Shown piece after piece: positions 11,177-22,385 of a stretch of DNA of 64,000 nt. Below the pieces are notes generated by a model. The model searched no databases. It saw nothing but the letters and a program-made list of their open reading frames with translations, and was not told where the DNA came from. The position numbers and the translations under genes were made by a program. This DNA is from Melieria omissa (lineage: Eukaryota; Arthropoda; Insecta; Diptera; Ulidiidae). The stretch is from NCBI GenBank assembly GCA_963971225.1, contig OZ020270.1, positions 1,488,001 through 1,552,000 of the forward strand. The letters run 5' to 3'. Within the stretch, counting starts at the first letter, position 1. Each line of letters starts with the position of its first letter.

Positions 11177-12436
11177 TTAGACTTGTTCGTCCCGAACAAG
11201 TGCCGAGGCTCCGCTGTGATGAGGCGCCAGGCGCTCCAAATGGACTACCTTCAGCTTAGCGCCTCTATTGCTGCAACGTTGAATCCGGTATACCACGTCG
11301 ATAATCCTAGTCACGACTTCGTACGGTCCTTCCCATGACGCTTGAAGTTTCGGAGACAAACCTTTCCTCCGCTGCGGGTTGTAGAGCATTAACAAATCGC
11401 CTTCTTGGAACCCTGCTGAGTTGGCCCGTAGATCGTATCTGGCTTTCGCCTTATCGCTGACCAGTTTGGTGCGGCCCCTTATAAATTGGTGAATTTCCTC
11501 CAGTTCCGCCCGCTTATTGACCACGTAGTCCGTCTTAGCGCCTCGCGTTGTGCCGACTACCCCGAACTTCAAGTCAGCGGGTAACCGCAACTCTGTGCCG
11601 AACACTGCTCGGGCTGGAGTGAGTGATGTCGTGCCGTGCGGCGCTGACCTATACGCCATCAGGAACAGGGGGATATGCGTGTCCCAATCCTTTTGATTCC
11701 TGCCTACCACTTTCCGCAGGTATTCCTCCAGTGTCCGGTTAAAGCGTTCCACCATGCCGTCGGACTGTGGGTGCAAAGGAGTGGTACGCGTTTTCTTTAT
11801 CCCCAGCAGCTCACACACTTCCTTGAATACCGCAGATTCGAAATTCCGGCCTTGATCTGAGTGCAACTCCAACGGAACTCCGAACCTGGCTACCCAGTTG
11901 TTTACCAGCTTTTCCGAGCTCGTAGAGGCCTCCTAGTTAGGAATAGGGTACACTTCGGGCCATTTGCTGAAGTAATCCATTACCACCAGCACATATTTGT
12001 TGCCTTGACTACTAGTTGGGAATGGGCCGGCGACGTCCATAGCAATCCGCTCGAAGGGCGCTCCCACGTTGTACTGCTGCATGCGGCCTCGAGATTTTCT
12101 TGTCGGCCCTTTCGCGGCTGAGCATCGGTCGCAGCTCTTAATCCACTCGGCAACAGACTCCTGACATCCTACCTAGTAGAATCGTCTTTTTATTTTGGCG
12201 ACGGTTTTGGTGATGCCCAGGTGCCTTCCACTGGAGTCGTTATGGAATGCCTCGATGACCTCGTTGATTCTGCATTTCGGCACTACCATTAGGGAGTTGC
12301 TGGTCCGGCCATCCGCGCTCTCCCATTCACGGTACAGGCATCCTTCTTTCAGCTGCAGGCTTTTCCACTGTGCCCAGTAAGCCTTAGCGACCGGGCTTTC
12401 ACCGGCCATCTCCTGCCAGTCTGAACGTGCGCCTTG
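11177..12436 (-). pseudogene. GypA integrase, broken
   Basis: The C-terminal 231 residues (11,872-11,177) stay open: HSDQGRNFES (integrase aspartate), VERFNRTLEEYL (glutamate region) and a chromo-like basic tail. Upstream, about 11,870-12,170 contains stops relative to the intact copy. 12,409-12,173 encodes the HHCC-type N-terminal zinc region with a changed residue (SSGRHLG where the intact copy has SSGGHLG). Integrase would insert the cDNA; this copy cannot. Confidence 0.8.
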
Positions 12437-12438
12437 CC

Positions 12439-12918
12439 TTAAACGATTTTGGCAAGATCCGCATCCTCACGCTGGTCCTTTTGTAGCCTCTCCGCAGACC
12501 ACTCTTCCTCTGGCATAACGCTTATCGACCGAACATCCACAATTTGTCCCTCGCTTTCGGCTCGCGAGTTTTCCCTGCACTCGGTTTTGCACGAATGGTG
12601 TGGCAGAGCGTCAGCCCTTCTTGGCGACGTCTGTTGTCCGGCACGCTTTTCTCGCAGATGGTAGTCTCGTGATATGTGGCCTTGCTTGCCACATCGCCAG
12701 CAACTGACTCTAGATGACACTGCCCGCAGCCCCGCTGGTGCCTCCGAGCTCACTGTCTGGCTTTGCGTGACACGTCCAGATTGGGCTCGACGCCTTTCCG
12801 CAGATGAATGTCGAAAACTTCCTCTCCAGGCTGCCTCATACGTCATCGCGCTGGCCACCGTCTCCTTAAATGTCGGCTTGCCCATCATCAACGCACTCCG
12901 ACGCGTCTCTGGGTCATG
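12439..12918 (-). pseudogene. GypA gag zinc knuckle fused to the post-RNase H linker
   Basis: One open frame (12,891-12,439) starts in gag (MMMGKPTFKET), passes a CCHC-type knuckle CWRCGKQGHISRDY in which the last cysteine is Tyr, and then continues without a break in the linker after RNase H (VMPEEEWSAERL). In the intact relative these two regions are separated by protease, RT and RNase H. It is therefore an internal-deletion fusion that restored a frame by chance. No function is assumed. Confidence 0.75.
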
Positions 12919-12929
12919 AAGACCTTCAA

Positions 12930-13330
12930 GGTTAGGTTAGGTTGCGGTGGCTGCCTCTATGAGAGACACACTCGGAGGCCTGAAAGGCCCATTGTGATAC
13001 CACATATTTCACCCGTTTTTGAACTGTGTATGCTACACTGTTTTTTCCAACATATGTTACAGCACATATTTCAAGCGGATGGGGAAAGGGGGGAGGGGAC
13101 CTACAGTTTAACGCCGAATCCGAACGGCGATTGGCAGTTTTTCATTCACACTTGGAGGTTTTGCCATTGCCTGCCAAGAGCGCACTTGTGCGATTCTTGT
13201 AATTCTCATTGCCTTCATGTGGATAGCGATAGAAGTAGATGAGTTGTTCACCAGCCCGAGCCAGGAATCGAACCTGGAGCCTTTGGTATAAGTAGCCAGC
13301 GCGCTACCCGCTTGACTATCGAGGCCGGCC
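12930..13330 (-). mobile_element. tRNA-derived SINE inserted in gag
   Basis: A 401-bp insertion flanked by a perfect 11-bp repeat AAGACCTTCAA (12,919-12,929 and 13,331-13,341). Read on the minus strand, its head carries an A-box-like TAGTCAAGCGGGTAGCGC and a canonical B box GGTTCGATTCC. It ends in AACCTAACCTAACC. This is the structure of a pol III-transcribed SINE. Confidence 0.85.
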
Positions 13331-13341
13331 AAGACCTTCAA

Positions 13342-14486
13342 TAAATGACTCAATCTTCATCCTCAGCGCCGAATTTCGGGTAGCACAACTGTACGAGCCG
13401 CTCAATGTCCACTGCATATGTCTGCAGCGCCTCGTTTGCCCTTTGTCTACGGCTCTTCAGCTCGCAATAATACAGCATTCTGTTGTGCTAGTCGCTGTAT
13501 TTGGCTGCCAGCGCCCTTATGACGGTCTCGTACTCACTTCGTAGACATTCTGGAACTGTTTTTATTACCTCAGCCGCAGCACCTTTAAGAGCCAGCGCCA
13601 ATCTCCGACCTTTCCTTACATCGGTCCACTGATTTTCCAAAGCAGCCAGGTCGAATTGCAGCTTGAAGGTATCGAACGGCGTAGTCCCATCATAAGTAGG
13701 CACTTCTGCTCGGGTGGCAACACTTTTCGGAACCGGCGGCAACCATTCTCGTGGCTGTACCTCCCTAAGCCGCTCGTCCATTTTTCTGTTCATCGAAACT
13801 TCCAGACTATTAACTCGTTTGTTCAGGGAATCGTCAAGATCGTCAACACGTTTGTTCAGGGAATCATCCAGGTCGCCAACTCGTTTGTTCAGGGAATCAT
13901 CTAGGTCGTCGACTCGTTTATCCAAGTGCTCTACCCGCGTATCCAGGTGCTCGACTTTCCCATTAATCCTGTCTGAAATTTCCTCCACTTTCTGCTCCAA
14001 GCGCGCAGAATTTTCCTGAAGCTTGACTTCCATTCGCTCTGCCACTTGCGCCGATATTTCCTGGGTCGCCGTTTTCATTTTCGCTGACATCTGCGCCGAC
14101 ATTTCACGATTTGCAGTCTCGACTTTTGCCAAAATTTCGAGATTCGTAGTTTCCAGCTTCGCTGCCATTTCTCGATTCGCTGTTTCCATTTGCGCTGACA
14201 TGCCTTTGAGTGCAGCCATTAGTTGGCTCATGTCCAACGCTTGTATTGGTGCAGCCGCTGCAGCTGTACTCTGTAGCGAAGCAGCACCAGCAGGCGACTC
14301 CTCCACCTTGGCCGACGCCTCTAGTTCTTGCGCTCCGAACTCGTGCACAGTCCAATCGACGCCTCGTGCCTCACATGCTTCTCGCAAGCGCAACTGCAAC
14401 ACCACCTTTCCGCCAGCAGTCGGCAAACTCCAGGCAGCCAGCTCCTTCTTCAGCTGGTCTACCTTCAGCAGCTCGAGTTTAACCAT
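13342..14486 (-). pseudogene. GypA gag, truncated by a stop codon
   Basis: The start is at 14,486 (MVKLELLK), chosen because it matches the gag start in the related copies. The open frame extends upstream to 14,546 without homology. Residues 1-40 are SAP-like, then a long coiled coil with repeated heptads (LDDSLNKRVD units, about 13,800-13,930), then the capsid-like region up to LAAKYSD. A TAG at 13,488 stops it where related copies continue (SNEHNH). The rest of gag continues in pieces to the SINE. Gag would form the retrotransposon particle. Confidence 0.8.
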
Positions 14487-14548
14487 GTCCGTGCTTTTAT
14501 TTATTTGTTTACTTTCAATTTTCCACAATCCCACTTCTGACACCAAAT

Positions 14549-14971
14549 GTTACGAATACTACGTGTAGTGGGCTGTTACGTATCACTGGATTTTGCAATT
14601 TGAAAATGAAACAACTTTAATTATTCCAACGCAGCCAATTCAAAACCAACAGTCACTTTGTTATTCACAGTTTTACACTTTACTGTTCGTACACTTAAGT
14701 ATTTGCTTAGTTACTCCGTGTGGCAACTTCACTTATCAAAACCAGACTGACTCGCTGCGCCGCATCCGGCTGCCTTTTATACCCGTCCGGCCATCGCGCA
14801 GATCGTTCTCGCACATTCCCGAGTGGACTAAATGTTTCCCTGATGATCGCGACCATCGTTGCCAGATTGGACTAAAAGTTATTATCGCGGCCGTCGTTGC
14901 CACATTGAATTATAGCACGGCACGAAGCGGCAGGGTTGCTTTGCACAGCGACAGACTGTCTTATCTTTACA
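14549..14971 (-). repeat. GypA 5' LTR
   Basis: 423 bp, followed on the minus strand by TTTGGTGTCAGAAGTGGG, the probable primer-binding site. Possibly a tRNA-Leu-like primer; this is not certain. Confidence 0.85.
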
Positions 14972-15434
14972 ATATTATATACTTTTGCTGTTAATTGGTG
15001 TATTTTTACGTTTTCGTTCATCCTTCATCAAAATCTCACATTTGTAAACCAAGTGCTCTATTCGATGCTGGCAATATTATTTTTGCAAATGAACCGTCCG
15101 TCGTGAAATGAAAAATGCAAACAAAATTTCAAAAATTTCAATCAATGGCTGAAGAAATCAAGCTGAAGTAAAAATTAAAAAAGTAATTGCATTCTTTTAT
15201 AAAATATGTCCATATATATTATATATATATACGTATATCGTTTCTTATCATAACACAACGCACGTACTTTTTTTAAGCTGAAAGACGACCCCAAAAGCAC
15301 ATCTTTCAAACTGTCTTTCATGTTACGGAAAAAAGCTTTCAAGATAGTTGCTAGAATAGCAAATTGTCTTTCGAAAGATTTTGGTACTTCAAAAGATTGA
15401 GGTGAGTTGAAAGATAGTTGCCAGAATAGCCCTG

Positions 15435-15778
15435 TAATTTTAATTCATATTTTTACACCAGTTTTTGTCTTTTCTAAAAGAAATACGTAACTGCAAACTA
15501 ATCCTGATAAACACATTTGTAATTAAAAAGGAAATCATAACGAAAATTGGAAAAATTATTTTCTTTCATCATTGCAAAAATGCTTCAAATTTCACAGAAA
15601 AAGAGTTGGCTAGCAATGCTGTTCGCCGAAAACAGCTTTTCAACTCGAGTGTTGAATTTTAGAGCTTTTTCCGAAAGATTTTTTCGTTGGAATAGCTAAA
15701 ATCTTTCATTCAGTCTTTCAAACTATCTTTCAATAATCTTTTGAAAGTGTTTCAACAGTCTTTGCCAGAATAGCCCTG
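15435..15778 (-). repeat. Inverted partial copy of the CAGGGC transposon
   Basis: The reverse complement of about 10,318-10,632. It starts directly against the right TIR of the complete copy and ends with that family's TIR (GCCAGAATAGCCCTG). It is the innermost part of the right palindrome arm. Confidence 0.75.
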
Positions 15779-16536
15779 TTAACCCATTATTGGGTTAAGA
15801 TTTGTTTAAGGGTAGACTCGAAAAAAAAACATGAACTGATAGGCCTATTGACTTCAAAAATTGAAAAAATACTTGAAATAAAAAAAATTTACACGCGTTT
15901 CTCATTATTTTCAAAATCTAAATCTAACCGGATCAGCGACGGGTTAAAAGTATGTATGGAGAAACAATTTTTTTTTAGCCTTTTGACTTCAAACTTGGTG
16001 AAAGTACTTCAAATGTAAAATAACTCGATACGTGTTTTTCATTTTTTCCGAATATTAAAATCGGACGGGGTCAACGAGCGGTTAAAAGTTTGTATGGCGA
16101 AACTGTAAAAAAAAATGAATTAATGGGCCCACTGACTTCAAACTTTGTGAAAGTATTCTTAGTGAGAAATAATTTGACTCGTATTTTTCACTTTTTTGAA
16201 AATGAAAATCGAAATGGGTCAACAATAAGTTAACAGTTTGTATAGAGAACCACGATTTATTGGTCCTGTTGACTTCAAACTTAGACAAAAAGCACTTCAA
16301 TCGGGAAATAATTAAAATGGGGTTTTTCATATTTTTGAAAATCGAAATCTACCGTGGTAATCTAAGGATTAAGAATTTGTTTAGAGTAAATGTGAAAACT
16401 CATGATTTAAAGGGCCTTTTGATTTCACAGTTGTTAGAACCACTTGACATCAAAGATAAGATTAAGATTGATTGGGGCTAGACATTGGCTGCCTATGGCA
16501 CTGCGTTCATTTTGAACTATTGTGCCTTCCCCGAGT

Positions 16537-17487
16537 TCAGTACTGGAAGAGACTATTTCCTCCTATTTTCTCAAAGAACATTTTAATTCTTGCGAGATCA
16601 ATTTCAGACAGATGAGTAGTCTGTAATATTGCCTTGCCTAGTGCCTGCTTTCTTGCATGAACTAAGGCCGGGCATTCAGTTATCAGGTGTATGGAAGTCT
16701 CGTCATCCTCCATGCAAAATCTACATATTTCACTGTCTGTTAATTTCAGACGGGTCTTATGTTTGTTTAGCAGACAGTGTCCGCTGATTACTCTTGTCAT
16801 GAGTTTTAGTTCCGGTCTGCTCAAGCGTAGGAGAAACTTTGCATTTCTGCTTGAGTATCGCGGTAAAAAGGCTTTGGTACATTCCATACCAATTGATTTT
16901 GACCATCTTGCATTTGCTTTGATCAAGTATTCTTTCTTAATACAACCTTTGTAATGAGATTTGCTGACACCTAAGATCGGTTCGGGCCCAAATGGTCGCT
17001 TTCCAGCTCCCTCCCTTGCCAATCTGTCTGCATCCTCATTACCGTCATAGCCGCAATGTGCTGGAATCCAGTGTATTATTACTCGATTCCCTGTTGACAG
17101 TTGTTGGAGAAGATTATCTGTCTCCCATACCAACTTAGAGGTAAATGTCGACGCGTGCAAGGCTCTTATTGCGGCCTGGCTGTCTGACATTATGATAATC
17201 CTTTTCCGATGAAGGTGAAGGTTCAGAATTTCTCTGGCACACTGATTGATAGCACAGACTTCCGCTTGGAAGACGGTTGCCAAACTACCAAGGCTAACTG
17301 ACATTTGGGTACTGGAACTATATATCCCAGATCCTGTGCCTTCTCCAGTCTTGGATCCATCAGTGTACCAGATAATGTCATCACAGGTAAGACTGATTTT
17401 TAAATTGTCCCAGTCTATTCTGTTAGGAATATGTGTCTTATATTTCCTGTCAAAGATGTGTCGCGGAGGCATTGAGTCAAGAGGCAA
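16537..17487 (-). pseudogene. LINE ORF2 C-terminus: RNase H and CCHC region
   Basis: The open frame carries the RNase H acidic residues in order: IWYTDGSKTG (Asp), EVCAI (Glu), SDSQAAI (Asp) and GNEDADRLAREG (Asp). A cysteine cluster CRFCMEDD...H...C, typical of LINE ORF2 ends, follows. RNase H degrades the RNA of the RNA-DNA hybrid during target-primed reverse transcription. The frame overlaps the RT frame by 73 bases in a different phase, so a frameshift separates them. The protein ends about 77 bases before the 3' end of the element. Confidence 0.8.
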
Positions 17488-19068
17488 CCAAAAGCTTCCG
17501 TCTCGCCTCCGTTCTTTAACAATGGAGCGGTGACCGCTTGCATGTAGACCGTATTCATTTGTATGACCGCATTCATTTGTATGGTTAGGTCCAACGGCAA
17601 AACTCCCAATAGTACATTGAGGGCAGCTGTTGGTGTCGTGCGAAGGCAGCCAGTGATGCAGGAGTTAATTACTCTTTGCAACCGTTCCAGTTTGTTCGCA
17701 GTCGTTTTCTCTGTGGTTTTTTTCCACCATACTATCGCCCCATAGGTGATAATGGGGAGGATGACTAGGGTGTAGATTTTTTGAAGCCATATCGGTTTCG
17801 TTCCCCAGTTTTTGCCACAGATTCGTTTACAAGTCCAGAGAGCGTTGCCCGCCTTCTGAATAGTACGATTTATGTGAGGTTTCCAGTTCAATTTACTGTC
17901 TAGAGTTACCCCAAGGTATTTGGCTTCTTTTACGAAGCCTACATCTTTGCCAAAAACCTTTATCGGTCTCAGGTCATATTTCCTTTTGAGTGTGAACGGT
18001 ACGAAGATTGTCTTATCAGGGTTTACCGATAGATTCTGCTGGGCGCACCAGTTCTCTACAATTTTTATTGCACCCTGTAGTAGATCAGAGACGGTCTGCC
18101 CGTCTTTGCCTCTAACCGCAATAACCAGGTCATCAGCATAGGCAATAACGTCATAGCCTCGATCCGAGAGGATGCGGATTAATCCGTTAATGACCATGGA
18201 CCAGAGTAGAGGAGATAGTACGCCCCCCTGGGGACAGCCCCGGACCGTTCTGGCTAGGATCTTGATGCCATTTAAGTCGGACTCTATTAGTCTGCTTTTG
18301 AGCATCGTGAAGATCCACCTTATAAGTGCAGTCGGCACTTGAAATACCTCTAAAGCTGATCCTATAGCTTCATAGGTTGTGTTGTTGAAAGCCCCCTCTA
18401 TGTCTAGGAAACCTACTAAACAGATTTCTTTCTCGTCAAGAGATTTTTCGATTTTGCTGACCAGGGCATATAGGGCTGTTTCCGTAGACCTGCCTTTTCG
18501 GTAAGCATGTTGGTGTGCACTTAGAGGATTTCGGATAAGGACTTCGTCTCTGAGGTATTAAGTACACATGACATCAAGCTTATAGGCCTGAAGGACTTTG
18601 GATTCTTTTTGTTTGACTTTCCGGCTTAGGAAGGTAGACAACATTCACTGTTCTCCACACCTCCGGAACGTAGCCAAGCGCCAAACTGCATGTGTATATT
18701 TTCGAAAGAATGGGCAACAGACTGTCTGGTCCTCTTTGTAACAGCGCCGGGAAGATTTTATCCTTTCCCGCCGCCTTGTACGGGGAGAACGTTCCTATCG
18801 CCCATTCTACAATCGAACGTTTGCAGATGAGATTGGCCAATCTCCAATCATCCCTACTGGGGCAGTGTGACTGCCAGCCGCTATAGATATTATGGTCGGG
18901 GTGGTCTATTATTTCTGATCCCGGAAAGTGGACTTTAGTGAGCAGGGCTAATGTATCCTGCGCACTATTTGTGAGTTCACCCTGTTCGTTAGACAAGGAT
19001 CCAATCGGACATGGTTTATCGGTTGACAGAATCTTTTGCAGCCTACAGCCTGAGTTCGCGTCGTTCAC
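17415..19068 (-). pseudogene. LINE ORF2 reverse transcriptase, frameshifted
   Basis: 19,068-18,580 holds the RT fingers (AAGKDKIFPALL and WRTVNVVYLPKP). About 18,579-18,339 is out of frame. 18,338-17,415 holds the palm with CPQGGVLSPLLW and the catalytic AYADDLVIA, then the thumb (KYLGVTLDSKLNW). The catalytic pair of aspartates is intact, but at least two frameshifts break the polyprotein. The element inserted only on the right palindrome arm. Confidence 0.8.
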
Positions 19069-19174
19069 GTATTCGCAGAAGCGTCTAAAAGATTCCCTCC
19101 TGGCTTTCTTAATCTCTTTATTGTATTTGGTGAGAGCATCGGAGTAGGTTTGCCAGTCGTTATTCCGCTTGGTC

Positions 19175-20152
19175 CTATAGTTTCCGTACTCCCTTCCTTA
19201 GCAAGCTAAGTTGACTGCTCCACCAAGGTGTCTGTCTTTTAAAAGTTTTAGTTTTTAAGGGACAGTTTTCTTCATAGGCGTTCACTACGACTTCCTGGAG
19301 TTTCCTGGATGCCCTTTCCAGCCTATCTATTGTGTCAACTCTGTTTTCAAGTTGTGTAGTGATGTCGTGCCTTAACTGGTGACAATAGCTGTCCCAGTCG
19401 GTCTGCCTTTTTGGCCTAAAGGACACGGCAGTCAGTGACTTGTCACCTAACCTAAACCTTATATGTCTATGGTCAGAACATGAGGGCTCTTCGGATACTC
19501 GCCAGTTGCTGACAAGTGATTTCGATAGAGAAGTAGTTAGGGTAAGGTCTAGCACCTCTTCCCTAGTTCTAGTTATGAACGTCGGATTACCTCCGACATT
19601 GCATATACTTAAGTCTAGTGAGAGTATATAATCGAATAATGACTCACCTCTAGCGTTGCTGTCCGTGCTTCCCCTGATAGTGTGATGGGCGTTCGCGTCA
19701 CACCCTAGGATAAGCATAGCATAAGCAACAAGCTGTTCTGCTATCGTCGTGGGACATTCGGGCACATCTCCAGGGAAGAATGCCGACGCTATGATCAATT
19801 CCCTGGAGTTGCAATTGATCTTGGCCGCGCACAGATCTGGCGTAACAAAATCTGTCAACGGGAAGAAAGAAATGCCATTAAATACAATACACGTTCTAGG
19901 CCTATCAGTAGATTGACACCACAGTACATTACCTGACTGTGAGAGGCCCAGGATCTCATTGTTGGTGCTGGTCCACGGTTCCTGCACCAAAGCTATGCTA
20001 GGACCGTAGGTGTTGATGGTCCTAGCCAAGACAGCTGACACTGCCTGTGCCCTATGGAGATTGATCTGGGCAATCTCCATATTATTCATGGGGGCCTTTG
20101 GTATGAGTACCTGCTCGCTTGCCCCCTCTACCCCTTGTCTGCACCCGTTCAT
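19175..20152 (-). pseudogene. LINE ORF2 endonuclease domain
   Basis: An apurinic/apyrimidinic-like endonuclease in one open frame. It has QINLHRAQ (Asn), QEPWTS (Glu), LGCDANAHH (Asp/Asn), and CSDHRHIRF (the terminal Ser-Asp-His). This enzyme nicks the target DNA to prime reverse transcription. The frame ends at 19,175 by a stop or frameshift before the RT block. Residues upstream of the first methionine blend into a Ser/Thr/Arg-rich segment (20,531-20,082) in another frame. Confidence 0.8.
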
Positions 20153-20503
20153 TGCTGCTCGGGGTTTTTGCAGACTTATCCAAAAGGCTCAGTTGCCTGG
20201 ACGGATTATCCTTTCCAGACAATTGAGTCTTCCGGACGGGTTTAGTTGAGGCATTCTTTACAGGTCTCATTGTTGTCAGTGTTGGCGTTTTGTCGCCAGT
20301 TCGGGTTTCAGTCCTTTTCGCGGTCCGGTCTGTCCGTACCACTAGGGCTGCTTGTCGGCTTGTAGACGGTCTTTCGTCATCCACTCTAATCTGGGGAGTC
20401 CTGTTCGTCGTCGTCCCACCATCACTGGTCACTGATGGTTTTGTCCCTTGCTCACGCCGCACCCGGAACTGAATCCTTCCCAGCTCAAAGAAAGGGAGGT
20501 CGT

Positions 20504-21210
20504 TCAGCTCAGCGAGCAAGCGGGCCGACACAGCGTTAGCGCCGATCCCTGTGCCGTAACAGTTCCGTTCATTACTTTCCAGTTGCCCGTGGGTAATGAG
20601 CGGTTCTGCATTCGAAGTATTTCATCGGCCGGGAGGGAGCAACCAGGAAAGAAAGCCGAGGCAATGTTGGGTTTGGGAATATCAATTCCCTCTACCAGCT
20701 TCAGCTTTTTGTTTCCTGGTTGAATTTTTGGCATCACCTCCTTGAGCCAGTTCTTCGACGCCTCATCGGCACAGTTCACGGTGATCCATCCCGGTTTGAA
20801 GGAGCAGCCTAGAAATCGGATTTGAGGACCATCAACGGGGAGCTTCTGCAGTTCCTCCTTGATGGCCTTCTCGACATCTTTCTGCCCCTCCAGATCGAGA
20901 TGGATGGTCGGATATTCTTCTGGAAGAATACCTACTTTGATTGCAGCAGCAGCTTCGGCGTAGGATGGACCTATCTTCATCCTTTTGGGAGCGGGTTGTG
21001 CCGCTTCCTTTTTGCTACTGCTGCCGTCCGTCTTTGCTTCTGTGTTGTCCTCTAGGGCCACCTTCAGAGCAACCTCGTACGGCTTACCACCCGCCATCAG
21101 CTTCCGAAGTCTCTTCTTTTGAGAAGTCGTCAACCGCTTTCTCATAAGTGAGACGGCTTCCGTAGCTTCTACCAGCGATGGTAATCCGCCCGAAATGGCC
21201 CCTTCGGCTA
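20504..21210 (-). pseudogene. LINE ORF1, 5'-truncated
   Basis: The frame is Lys-rich at first (RLTTSQKKRLRKLM), then KRMKIGPSYAEAA and a conserved region with FLGCSFKPGWITVNC. It resembles the DUF4780-type ORF1 found with LOA-like LINEs (from memory). The frame begins with an ATG at 21,226, but those first 16 bases are target-site sequence, not element sequence. The true ORF1 start has therefore been lost by 5' truncation. ORF1 proteins bind the element RNA. Confidence 0.7.
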
Positions 21211-21328
21211 CAAAGATAATAGACATGTTTTTATTTTAAATCAAAATCTGACGGGGTCAACAATGCGTTCAAAATTTGTATCGGGTGAAAGAAGAGAGCT
21301 TGCGTGCGAAGCCGCGGGGCCCAGCTAG

Positions 21329-21621
21329 TAACAACAAAAATTTTAATGTGGGTTTTGAGGGAACAGACGCAATAACACGGTCTGGGTGAATAAGTGTCAA
21401 ATTTGGTTAAGAAAAAACATAAAAATGAAAACTGAAGGTTTTTCTTGCGGTGAAAAAGTAACCAAAAACTTATAAAAAACGAAGGCAAATATCTGTGTTG
21501 GACTTAATTTTTAATGGTTTTTCATAATCCGAAATGATGTCTGAGCATATCGTAAAAGGAAAAAATGTATACAATGATTTCCAAAATGGCATAAATATGT
21601 AAAGTGCCAGCTTTTTTTCTT
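21329..21621. other. Unassigned spacer, mirror of 9,458-9,750
   Basis: A/T-rich, with no gene seen. It lies between the Helitron end and the GypA2 LTR. Confidence 0.5.
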
Positions 21622-22140
21622 TGTAAGGTGTCACCCCCTTTTTTCATTGTTTTGTGGTCCTATATGGGTAAAATGCCTTTTTGTTGCTTGGAATCGTCAT
21701 TAAAAGGAATTTAAAGTGTTCTTAGCCAAATTTGCTCTAATCCTATTGAAACGAAAAGGCACTCTGTGCTGTGCATGAACGCTTTTGCAAGCATACTTTT
21801 AGGCATGCACTTTTGAAGTACAGCAAAACTGGTATAAATTCGCTTGGTATAGTCCGATATGGCAAGGATGGTTCTCGAAGAAATGGGCTGTGCGAGAATG
21901 GTCGAGCGCTTTCCAATTGGAAGTTGCAAGAAACTTCGGCGCGATAAGAAAACTGGTATAAAAGCAGCAGTGGCAGCGCAAGGGGTCGAGTCTGTGTTGA
22001 GCAAGCAAAATGGTAACAAGTGTAGATACAATCGAAGTGTAAATCTGTAAATAAAGTGATTGTTGATTTTTGCTGAGTAATTGAAGTTGTTTTATTTTCC
22101 AAACCAATCCAAACGAACCTGTGAAGTAATTTTCGTAACA
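21622..22140 (+). repeat. GypA2 5' LTR (right arm)
   Basis: 519 bp, starting TGTAAGGTG and ending TTCGTAACA. It has a promoter box TATAAAAGC at about 21,957, AATAAAGTG at about 22,050 and a PBS-like sequence directly after it. It is essentially identical to the left-arm LTR. Confidence 0.85.
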
Positions 22141-22158
22141 TTTGGTGTCAGAAGTCAG
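22141..22158 (+). promoter_or_regulatory. GypA2 primer-binding site
   Basis: TTTGGTGTCAGAAGTCAG directly follows the LTR. The TGG at its third base pairs with a tRNA CCA end. The tRNA species was not determined. Confidence 0.6.
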
Positions 22159-22385
22159 GATTGTGTTACTGATAGTAAAATAAAATTATAAAGACGCAGA
22201 CATGGTTAAACTCGAGCTGCTGAAGGTGGACGAGCTGAAGAAGGAGCTGGCTGCCTGGAATTTGCCGACTGCTGGCGGTAAAGTGGAGTTGCAGCTGCGC
22301 TTGCGAGAGGCATGGGAGGCACGAGGCGTCGATTGGACTGTGCACGAGTTCGGAGCGCAAGAACTAGAGGCGTCGGCTAAGGTGG

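Larger units (their letters stand above)
10745..14971 (-). mobile_element. Defective GypA retrotransposon
   Basis: It has two LTRs and is flanked by ATAT (10,741-10,744 and 14,972-14,975). Its interior carries a truncated gag, a SINE insertion, a fusion of the gag zinc knuckle to the region after RNase H, and a broken integrase. About 3 kb covering protease, RT and RNase H is missing relative to the intact copy at 60,041-63,547. Confidence 0.85.
10318..15434. mobile_element. CAGGGC-type DNA transposon, interrupted by GypA
   Basis: The terminal inverted repeats are CAGGGCTATTCTGGCAA and TTGCCAGAATAGCCCTG. Without the nested GypA (10,745-14,971) and its target copy it is about 886 bp, and no transposase is visible. 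Internal sequence is built from repeats of CTTTCAAAA and GAAAGAT type. A second copy lies at 53,011-56,144. The superfamily is not recognised. Confidence 0.75.
16460..21210 (-). mobile_element. LOA-type non-LTR retrotransposon, 5'-truncated
   Basis: A 4,751-bp insertion flanked by the 9-bp repeat CAAAGATAA (16,451-16,459 and 21,211-21,219). The empty site is preserved on the left arm near 9,870-9,880. It carries ORF1, an apurinic-type endonuclease, RT and RNase H, which is the combination of the LOA/I group. The assignment to LOA rests on motif memory. Confidence 0.8.
15779..21328 (+). mobile_element. Helitron fragment (right arm), split by a LOA LINE
   Basis: The Helitron pieces are 15,779-16,459 and 21,220-21,328. 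The latter ends GGGGCCCAGCTAG. Together they mirror 9,751-10,317. The piece at 15,790-16,080 is present here and in 53.9-54.2 kb but deleted on the left arm. Confidence 0.65.

Noticed and set aside
12930..12943. GGTTAGGTTAGG resembling a telomere repeat
   Set aside because: It is the tail of the SINE, inside an 11-bp target duplication.
13255..13330. Possible tRNA gene (A and B boxes)
   Set aside because: It is the head of a SINE: it lacks a full cloverleaf context and is flanked by a retroposition duplication.
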